DNA of 35,505 nucleotides from Stentor coeruleus. Taxonomy: Eukaryota > Ciliophora > Heterotrichea > Heterotrichida > Stentoridae. Shown here piece by piece: positions 18,571-27,200 of this stretch. The stretch covers positions 1-35,505 of the forward strand of contig MPUH01000771.1 in assembly GCA_001970955.1 (NCBI GenBank), read 5' to 3'. The translations under genes were made by a program, and so were the position numbers. The notes beneath the pieces were generated by a model that made no database searches, was not told where the DNA came from, and saw nothing but the letters and a program-made list of their open reading frames with translations. The stretch's first letter is position 1. Each line of letters begins with the position of its first letter.

Positions 18571-19165
18571 GCTAATTTGGAGAATAGGATGGAAAAACTA
18601 GAAAGGGCTCATAGTGGTTTAGAAGATAGGCTAATAAATCTGACTACAATGATAAGGTCGCAGTATACAAAAGGGGAATCTTATGGAGATAGGCTAGCTT
18701 TATCTGATATTTATTCTAGGATTGAAAAACTTGAAAATAAATCATTGAAAAACTCGAATATACCTCAAGATATTGAATATAGGATTATGAAACTTTGAAA
18801 ATGCATCACCGCTTAATAAGTTTCAAAATGCTTTTAACCAAACTCATGAAAAAATCAAAGAATGTATGTAGGAATTAAGGGATAATTTTAAGATAAAAGA
18901 ACAAGAATTAAGTCAAAAGATCAGAGAAAAGTTTAATGGATTTAAAGCTAGTTTTGATATAAGATAGAAAAGTCATAATTTGTATAATCCACACATGAAG
19001 AAAAAGAGCGATGAAATAGATAATATTATACAGGAACTACAGTAAATATTAGAACAGAAATCGGCAAAACCTAAGAGGAATAGGTCAAATTCGTTTTCGG
19101 CACTTAAGAATAATTGTTTTAAGACAGTTCAAGGAGAGCAGAAAAGCAAGAAAAAGGTTAAGACG
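18571..19165 (+). pseudogene. Decayed coiled-coil gene
   Basis: There is no usable ATG at the left end (an in-frame TAA lies just upstream). From about 18571 the frame reads as a Glu/Lys-rich coiled coil (LERAHSGLEDRLINLTTMIR). It breaks at 18796 by a one-base shift: CTT TGA as written, but LENASPLNKFQNA if one T is dropped. It then continues through TAG (18869), TAG (18965) and TAA (19043) to a basic C-terminal part (KPKRNRSNSFSALKN). None of the breaks can be removed by a good 15-nt intron. One frameshift and three stops in a clearly protein-like sequence indicate a pseudogene. It lies directly downstream of the LITAF-like gene in the same orientation. Confidence 0.5.
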
Positions 19166-19303
19166 AAAATTATTAATTTTATACGAAAGGGCATTATAAT
19201 TCTTATTTTCACTAATAAAATAACTTTCATACAATCTATAAATCGCTTTCGCAGCAATCTTCTTATCATTTGTATATATATTTAAGTGAAAAAACCTTTT
19301 CAA
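19166..19303 (-). pseudogene. Possible short coding relic
   Basis: On the minus strand a frame from ATG 19303 reads MKRFFHLNIYTNDKKIAAKA and continues about 25 further protein-like residues before running antisense into the coiled-coil relic. It has no recognisable domain. It may be the end of an old gene or chance. Confidence 0.2.
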
Positions 19304-19354
19304 AATTAATTCCTTTACTAAAACTCAAAAAATTTTAACAATTAATTATCTCAC

Positions 19355-20437
19355 TTATCCTCCCCCGCTCATAATATTCAAATTCTCTTCAGATATACTA
19401 CTTATATTTATAACAGGTGATTCCATAGATCCGTTTCGCTTTTTTCCCTTCATCTTCAAGATTTTCTCTTCAGCTACCTTATCATTATCTTTACTTTTCT
19501 TCAAAACCTTTTCATTTTTCCAACACAATGAATCCAAATCATCAATACAAGCATAAACTTTCCCTATAAAAGGTAAAAATTTTTCATTTTCCTTTTTCTC
19601 TTTACCTAAAATTGAATTTTTCACTATAAAAACATCATTTTTTCCTTTATTATGATCTTTTTTCTGCCATTCTGTCTTTAGTTTTATGGCTTGTTCTGAA
19701 GCTTTTTGAGTGTCTTCCAAAAGTTTTTCTGTTTTTTTGGTGTTTTTATTCATAAGATCTAAATGGTTATCAAATGTTTCTAGGACAAAACGCCAGAATT
19801 TATCAAGGACAATGCTTTCATTTTCTTTGCCTATGGATTTTAAACGAATAACTAAATCACGGAAAATGTTGTTGGCGAATTTGAGGTCTTCGATTAAAGA
19901 AAATCGATTTTTTTTCTTTTCTTTTAAAGAAATTATGCTTTCAATCCAAGTTTTAGCTTTAAAGTCTTCTGTGCTGTGGAGGATTTTTGCATTTAGGTCT
20001 AGATCTTCTGACATTTCTAGGTATTTAAGATTGTATCTTGTAGAACTGAACATGTTATTGATGTCTATATGATTTTTATTCAAGGAAACTCTTTCATTTT
20101 GTTTGATTTTAGGAAAATAGTAAGGAAATCTATGAATAGCAGTTGATATATGTGGAGATATTGGTCCTGGAAGTAAGTCTTTAAGTATAATAGTTTCTTT
20201 TTTCCCTGTAGCAGAATGCTTTATCAATCTGCCTGTATCTTGCATATTTTGAACAAGGATGTTTTTAGCAGAAATATAAGGTGTCTGAGAGTTATCAGAA
20301 AACCTATCCTTCAAAACTTTTTTAAATGATGGTATTATTTTTGTCGATTCATTCGCTGAAGAAATATAAGGGTTCTCAGCTACTATGATTGTTGAAGATT
20401 TATTAATCTTAATCGATTTCCCCTGTCTTGGTTTCAT
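19355..20437 (-). CDS. Basic unknown protein
   Basis: A 360-residue protein, Lys/Ser/Asn-rich, starting MKPRQGKSIKINKSSTIIVA. The first 110 residues look disordered with short Ile/Ser-rich patches. From about 165 to 260 it is helical with likely coiled-coil character (SLIEDLKFANNIFRDLVIRL, then KNTKKTEKLLEDTQKASEQA). The C-terminus is Lys/Glu-rich and ends in MSGGG. There is no membrane segment and the family is not recognised. The start ATG lies in an A/T-rich context, and the stop is TAA. Confidence 0.75.
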   Translation of the reverse strand: MKPRQGKSIKINKSSTIIVAENPYISSANESTKIIPSFKKVLKDRFSDNSQTPYISAKNILVQNMQDTGRLIKHSATGKKETIILKDLLPGPISPHISTAIHRFPYYFPKIKQNERVSLNKNHIDINNMFSSTRYNLKYLEMSEDLDLNAKILHSTEDFKAKTWIESIISLKEKKKNRFSLIEDLKFANNIFRDLVIRLKSIGKENESIVLDKFWRFVLETFDNHLDLMNKNTKKTEKLLEDTQKASEQAIKLKTEWQKKDHNKGKNDVFIVKNSILGKEKKENEKFLPFIGKVYACIDDLDSLCWKNEKVLKKSKDNDKVAEEKILKMKGKKRNGSMESPVINISSISEENLNIMSGGG

Positions 20438-20697
20438 TAATAATTATATTTAAATCCACATTTAGAATAATTTTTGAGCAAATGCTACCAATTCTATAAC
20501 ATGACCTCAAAATGCTATAAAATCTTTTTACCCAGTTTTATAATCCAATTATCTGACATAAATTTTATCAACTTAATTATAAAAATCTTATCAAAAACTT
20601 TTTTTTATAGACAAAAAAAAATTCCTCTATTAAAACCCAAATAATTTCTCTTATCTTTTATCCTAAAAAACCTTAAATCACACTACAAAATTCTATC
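20438..20697. other. Spacer between minus-strand genes
   Basis: AT-rich and G-poor on the plus strand, especially near the anoctamin end, as at other minus-strand 3' flanks. Here the 5' flank half does not show the usual C-poor signal, so the rule is weaker. Confidence 0.4.
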
Positions 20698-23600
20698 TTA
20701 ACTATTATTATCATCAATTCCTTCACCTTTTCCATAATAAAGATGTGTATCATACATTTCCAAATCCTCATGAATTTTAGCAGGACTTCCTCTCAAATAT
20801 TTCTCTACTATAAATTCATGCCTACAAAGTAAAACATTAAATCTCTCTTCAACATCAGGAATCCAATTCATCAACTGACCTCTAAAAATAAAAAGTGCAG
20901 CAACAACAACAACAAATATCAAATACGAATTATCAGCCGCCCCTTGCCAGTTTCTAAAAGTTGGAGCAGTAAAACAAAATAAAGCTGTATTTGATATTAT
21001 AGAAAGTGCTGAAATCATAGAAAAAATACTATACCAAGTGCCAATATCTTTAATAGCTAAAGGTATTGGTCTACGTGAAAGTTTGAGGATTTTAAGTTTA
21101 TCTGTAAGCATTTCTAAATAGAGACCAATGAAAAGAAGTGATGTAGATAATGGGAAAGCTAGAGAGAATAAGGTTAGATAACCGAATTGAATAGCTAATT
21201 CAAGATAATCTTCAATTGTCCCATCAGTTTCCATACTTACATAAGTATCGAGGAGTAACTGGCTTTCAAGGTCAAGTCTAAGGTCAGAGATTTCAAGTTC
21301 GTGTTCTGTGGAGGTAACTTTGCGTTTTCTCCATTTATTATAAAGATATTTACCATATGGAAGCCCAAGCTCAATCAAGTTTTTCGCATAACTTACAAGG
21401 ACAATTGAAATAAGTTGGGTATAAAGTTCATCTAAACATACTTCAGAATCATCTCCACTAACTTTACATTTAATAAAAGCAATATAAACCAATGAATTAA
21501 ATGAGTTTACAAACTGAAAGGCAAATGTTTTCAATATAAGTGAATCTTCATATTGATTCTGTGTCCTATGATTTTCCAAATTAGTTAATATTTTAACCAG
21601 TTTTGTATAAATCACATTAAAAAGTTGTATTTGTATAGCATTAACTATAGAGCAAACTGGTCCAGCAAAATTTATTTCATTATATATCATATCATCACGT
21701 GCTTTTAAAATAATCAAAGATGCAACTATAGCTAAAACCATAAGTATTATAAGTATAGTCACTGATCCTGCTAAGAAAAAATATTTATATCGTCTTTTTT
21801 CACTATAATAAATTTCTTCCATATCATCAGTTATAGGAGATCTTCTTAATTCACCTTTAAACTGTGGTCTTGGGATTTCAATTTTTTCAAACTCAGTCTG
21901 TCCCCATATAATTGCAAAACTAGACTCTTTTCTTTTCCAGACTTCTAAAAAAACTGTTCCCCAAATCGATATAAAAATGCAATAAAATGCGTTTACTGTG
22001 AGGACTGATGGATGAGCTATGTCGAATGCTTTTTGGATAATAAATACTATAAGGCCGACAATCCCTGGGAAAAACAAATTACATTGGAAATAACGTAAGA
22101 ATTCGAAGTAAAGGGCGATTTTTTCCCCGAAATAGTTTCGAACTTTACCTGAAGGGATTTTTTGGTTGAAAAAACTTGTGGACCAGGAATCGATTAGTGA
22201 ATTTGTGGTTTTTTTCTTGATGTCCAAGAGCATTATTTTTAGCACTTCCTCGTCTGGAGCGATGTTTTCTATTAGTCGGTTTGAATGCCCTGTTAACATC
22301 CAATTGTTGTGGAAAGGGTAGTGAGCTATGATTATATCATTTTCTTCTAAGGCATTAAGACTTACTTGATTGTATATATATGAACATATTAATCTTATCC
22401 TTTCAGCATTTTTAAACAACGACCTTTTACCACTTTCATCTATCTGATAATTCTTCCAAAGCGTACTAAGTTCATCTTTATTCGAATCATCAGGCCTTCT
22501 ATATTCAGCAAATGGAGCAAAAGGGCTATCAATATTCATCCTACTCCATAAATCCCTAAGTTTTTCATTTTTCCTTTTCCCAATATTTACCCTTAATAAA
22601 GCATCTTTTAATAATGTTTTAAAAAGCAACATTTTATGTTTATGATGGGTTATTTTTTCTTCAATTTTAGGTATTTCATCACTTAATATTATCAAATATT
22701 GTAAATACATTTCCCAATGCTCAGGTGTTACACCAACAGGATCGTATTTATATTTAATTTTTTCTGTGTTTTTTGTAAGTTCTAAAGCTTTAGAAAAAAA
22801 AGGTTTAATTTTTTTGAATATTTCTTTAATATTAGCAGGGGATTTAAGCATATGAAAAGGTCTTAAGGCATTATCGCAAGGGATTAATGATATAAGGTCA
22901 CAAAGCCCAAGTTCAAGTTCTTTTCTATATCGAGTCCTCTCAGCTTCTTTAGCTAAATCTTCATCATCAGCAGAAATTATATAAAAAATATACTGCCCAT
23001 TAGACGATATCAATTGTTTAACTTTTAAATTCAAATCTTCAACAAGTTTTACTAATATAGCATTATAAATCAGTGTGAGGAAATCTTTTGCAGGTCCATT
23101 TTTTTTTATATACTCTTCATTAGGTGCTTTTTCAAAGCTTCCACCATTTTTGAATTTTTTACCGTCTTCAAAATCTTCAAGTGCATAATAAGCATCAACA
23201 AAAGCGCTTATTTCATTCATAAATCCTAATGTTTGTTGTTGAGGACTTACTTGTTTTCTAGCTTTAAAGCAGTTTTTATAATATTGTTCTGCATCTACAG
23301 CTGTAATTTTTTTCTGATCATCCGAGCCAAAATCAGGGTTGATAAAAACAAGGGCATAATCCCAAATTGTTTCAGATAAAGGAACTCTTGACTTTCCTAC
23401 CTGTTCAGGGAAAATTCCTAGAAACAAATCTTTAAGACGAGCTCTTCCTAAAGACATTTCAGCACTTACTTCTCCAGTTATACAATTTTGTTTTATTTCT
23501 TCTTTTTCTGCTATTGTGTTTGATACTGTTTGTCTTTTATCATCACTATTTAGGTCAAAGGGTGGAGCTTCAACATCTTTTTTCTTTGTTTTTATCTCTT

Positions 23601-23940
23601 CAGAAGCAGGACAATTTTCTTTTTGCAAATCCACCTTTGGAATTGGGTCACATTTTTTAGGAATTTCTTCGGAAACAGGTTCTAAACTGTTCGGTACTGT
23701 TTGATGCTTTATTGATTGGTTTTTTTGTGGAGATTTAGGGGATGAGATTGCAACTTTGGCCTCTTCTGGATCTAAAGGTCTAGCTTCTTCTATATCTTTG
23801 AGTAAAGAGCTTGGGTTTTTACCTGGGGATTTAATCGGACGAATAGGTGGAAGTTTACTTGTTGTACCAGAACGGGCTGTGCCAGAATCTAGTTGGCTAA
23901 AACTTTTGTTTTCAGGTGATGAATCATAGCTTTCGTCCAT
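20698..23940 (-). CDS. Anoctamin (TMEM16) family membrane protein
   Basis: A 1080-residue protein. Residues 1-150 are disordered, Ser/Pro/Lys-rich (SPKSPQKN). About 170-600 is a long cytosolic region. Membrane segments start near 617 and end near 1015, about nine to ten in all. The family block at 910-947 is clear: DYLELAIQFGYLTLF, a Phe-Pro turn, then LYLEMLTDKL and RRPIPLAIKDIGTWY. Anoctamins are Ca2+-gated chloride channels or lipid scramblases. By comparison with TMEM16A, the acidic Ca2+ ligands appear as Glu857, Asp911 (in place of Glu), Glu914, Glu943 and Asp947, while the Asn before the first is Lys. Ca2+ gating is therefore likely. Channel against scramblase cannot be decided from the sequence. 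It is intronless and ends in TAA. Confidence 0.9.
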   Translation of the reverse strand: MDESYDSSPENKSFSQLDSGTARSGTTSKLPPIRPIKSPGKNPSSLLKDIEEARPLDPEEAKVAISSPKSPQKNQSIKHQTVPNSLEPVSEEIPKKCDPIPKVDLQKENCPASEEIKTKKKDVEAPPFDLNSDDKRQTVSNTIAEKEEIKQNCITGEVSAEMSLGRARLKDLFLGIFPEQVGKSRVPLSETIWDYALVFINPDFGSDDQKKITAVDAEQYYKNCFKARKQVSPQQQTLGFMNEISAFVDAYYALEDFEDGKKFKNGGSFEKAPNEEYIKKNGPAKDFLTLIYNAILVKLVEDLNLKVKQLISSNGQYIFYIISADDEDLAKEAERTRYRKELELGLCDLISLIPCDNALRPFHMLKSPANIKEIFKKIKPFFSKALELTKNTEKIKYKYDPVGVTPEHWEMYLQYLIILSDEIPKIEEKITHHKHKMLLFKTLLKDALLRVNIGKRKNEKLRDLWSRMNIDSPFAPFAEYRRPDDSNKDELSTLWKNYQIDESGKRSLFKNAERIRLICSYIYNQVSLNALEENDIIIAHYPFHNNWMLTGHSNRLIENIAPDEEVLKIMLLDIKKKTTNSLIDSWSTSFFNQKIPSGKVRNYFGEKIALYFEFLRYFQCNLFFPGIVGLIVFIIQKAFDIAHPSVLTVNAFYCIFISIWGTVFLEVWKRKESSFAIIWGQTEFEKIEIPRPQFKGELRRSPITDDMEEIYYSEKRRYKYFFLAGSVTILIILMVLAIVASLIILKARDDMIYNEINFAGPVCSIVNAIQIQLFNVIYTKLVKILTNLENHRTQNQYEDSLILKTFAFQFVNSFNSLVYIAFIKCKVSGDDSEVCLDELYTQLISIVLVSYAKNLIELGLPYGKYLYNKWRKRKVTSTEHELEISDLRLDLESQLLLDTYVSMETDGTIEDYLELAIQFGYLTLFSLAFPLSTSLLFIGLYLEMLTDKLKILKLSRRPIPLAIKDIGTWYSIFSMISALSIISNTALFCFTAPTFRNWQGAADNSYLIFVVVVAALFIFRGQLMNWIPDVEERFNVLLCRHEFIVEKYLRGSPAKIHEDLEMYDTHLYYGKGEGIDDNNS

Positions 23941-24229
23941 TATAAATTACTTTTTCACAATTTTTTAGAATGTACTTTGGCTATACTGATAAAATAGTTT
24001 TTAGTTACGCTATTAGAATATTATAAAATATTTGATAAAAACAGTTAAGGTTTTATAATCATCTTTACGATTAAAACAAACATAACAGTTCCAAAACTAT
24101 AAAAAATTACCATTTAAATATATAAAGTATTTTATATCCTCCTTAAACCGATTAATAGTATTTATCAAAAAAAAATATACAATCTCATCATCAAATCATT
24201 CATATTATAAAATCTAAAGAAGAAACCAT
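23941..24229. other. Spacer between anoctamin and gp210 genes
   Basis: AT-rich; from about 24050 to 24229 the plus strand is G-poor, the 3' flank pattern of a minus-strand gene. No ORF is seen. Confidence 0.5.
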
Positions 24230-27200
24230 TTAGAAATTAGGCCGATATCCAATATTTTTAAACGCCGAAGAGCTTGGAGTAGAAGCCGGACCAATAGGTC
24301 CAGGTGTATTTCTAGGTTGTGGAATGTTTCCAGGGTATCTAGCAGGTGGAGGTGGGTAATTAATTCCTCTATACGGTGGAACAGGTTGTGGATTAGTATT
24401 CTTGAAATAATTGTATATAACGCACATAAGGACAATCATAGCTAAAAGTATAAAGAAATCATTAACATTCATTGGAGCTGAAAAGTCTGCTTTTGATGCA
24501 TCTGCATAGTAGCTAATTAATAATTCTTCTTTTTGCCCGGTTATGCTGTCAATGATTTCAATTTTCCGGAGTTTTATTTCCCCTTCTGTATTGAGGATAT
24601 TGATTTCTAGCATGCATTTACCTGATGTTTCATATTTTCTTACTGAAATATAAGATGTGTCTGAGTTTGCTTGAAGAGTTACGCAAGAACCTGATATTAA
24701 AATGCTGTGAGAAGTCATTTTTCCAGTGAGGATGATTTGTTTATCTTGACCTGGGAGAGTGAATTTTGGTACAAAAGGTAAAGACACACTAGATTCAAAT
24801 ATGTATAAGCTTTTACCTTTAGCTGAAACTACTACATTTATAATAAGGTCTCTTGGTGCAATACTAACTGTTGTTGGGTTTATGATAGGTGTTACATAAC
24901 ATCCATACCCTGGTTCATCACTCCACCTATCTTTTTCCGCTTTCTCAATCTCACTTTCTACAAAAACAAAATCAGCATGACTAGGTGTAAAGCACCTAAC
25001 ATGAATATTCTGTTTAACATTTTTTCTCTGTTCCTCATTCAGTTTAATAAACTCCTTACTTTTCTCAACATCAGCAAAAAGTCTAATAGGTACCTTATAC
25101 TTATCCCTAAAACTCATAAACTTCTCATAATTCGTAATTTGTTGTGGGGCATCATGACCTAATTCAATAGCTTTAACTTTATTTATAATCACAAAACTTT
25201 TCAAATCCATAGATTTTTCCCTATAATGAACATAAGTATCCCCTTCTTGTAAAGATTTCGCATATCCAGAATCACTAACCATCAAAATATTAGAATTTTC
25301 TGAACTCCATGACCCTGTAACCCCTGCTGGTGTTGAATGTGTAGTCTCAAACTGAATCTCCCCACCCAAATGTAAGCTAATAGGTGATACAGGTTTCATA
25401 ACTGAAGTTACTGAGATTTTTATAATATCTTTAATTGAAGGATTTTTGTTTAAAAATACTTTTACTATTGTTTCTCCAACATATTGTGAATAAATTTTCA
25501 AAGTTGTGTTTCTGTTTTCAAATGTCGCTTGTAAAACTCTTGAATTTGAAACTTCAAGGCCAACATCAATACCGTATTCAAAATGTTTAGGGAAACTTCT
25601 GGCCATAGAGTCTTGATATGTTATATCAAATTCTAATTCTGATCCTAAAGCGATATTTCTTGATGTATATGATCGATCAATATGAATACTTTCAATTTCA
25701 CTTATAGCTATAGATACCATATGATAATCACCTTTAATCCTTCCATGTTGAATAACAATTGTAGATTCACCTTTTTGTGACCCGGCCGTTAAGATCCCAT
25801 TATCTGTGATTTTTAAGAAATCTTCTCGACAGTCTAAACATCTGAATGAAGTTTTTTCTTCTTTACTTAAAGTTAGTCTATATGAAGAATGTGGAGGCAT
25901 TAAGAAAACAATTGAATCAAGCCATCTAGGGAATTCTTCATCACAGTTAAAAGTTATATACGAATGACAACGATGACTTGGGGTTTGAGAAAACATGCCA
26001 AAGTCCACTGAGGCTGTAGCTTTTGAATTGAATAAATGATCTGCGTCTCTATATTCATTTGGATACTGAATATCTACATGTAATGTTATATCACTTTTAC
26101 CTCCTGTTAAAGCTAAACCAGTCACTGCTACTTGTTTATCAGGGTCTTCATTTTCTTGGAAAATTGAATATACTGTTGGACTATTTGATTTCCATATATA
26201 ACTTATTGACATAGTCGAATCAGTAAACTCTTCACCCATATGATAAAGTTGGGCAATCAATCTAGTTGCACTATCTTTTAATACTGTTCTTCCAGGACCC
26301 ATACCAATAATCCCAACACTTGTTGCAAGTCTAACTCTGATTCTTGCACCAGCTTGTGTTAGTAAGTTTCTTTTCCTTATCATTTGTAATTCAATTGGTG
26401 TATCTCCAACCTTTAAAGCTGTCAAAAGCCCTGAGTTCGAGTCAATATTCGCTATTTTCTCATCTTTTATAACCCATTGTGTGAATATAGAATAATAACT
26501 ATATTTAGAAGGATCAGGACCACCTCTATAATTTAATGTATATTTAGCACCTGGTAATAATAATATTTCACCTGGAACAATTTCTAATGGTGGGAATACA
26601 TCAATAACAACAACATTACTTCTAACAGTATATTTATCATCATCTCTCATTTGAGTTTTATAACCTATAGCATATACTTGAAATTCACCTAATTTGTTTC
26701 CTTTTAATTCCCATTCATTATAATTAGAACTTGTGCTTATTATACGAAAAGCATCACCAAATGAAAGCTCGAGACCCATCCATTTCATTTCTTCAATATT
26801 AAAAGCATGACCTTCTGAGTCTAAAGATATCAGAGTTAAAGGAATTGTGCTGTTTACGGGGATTAAGCCACCTTCTTTAAGTTCCATACCTGCAAGAAGA
26901 GAGACGAGGATATTAGAATAAGCTGGGTCTGATCCTGGCAAGCCAATATCTTCGATTTTTATACTAACTCGGCCTGATCTTTTTGGAAAAACTGATATTT
27001 TCCGGTATCCATCATAAGTAAATTGAAGAATATCTGTAGAATTTGCTGTAACTTCAAAGTACCCAGATCCATGTAAAATACTTACTTCCAATACATTACG
27101 TGCGTGTAAATAAATGCTATACTGTTCTGGGATGACTTGAACATTATTAACAACTTCATTATTTAATGATGAGACTACAGCTGGGGATATAACAGTTCCA

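Noticed and set aside
24214-24435. Small minus-strand frame over the end of gp210
   Set aside because: It overlaps the proline-rich tail in another frame, with no start context or recognisable domain; the gp210 frame is much longer and conserved.
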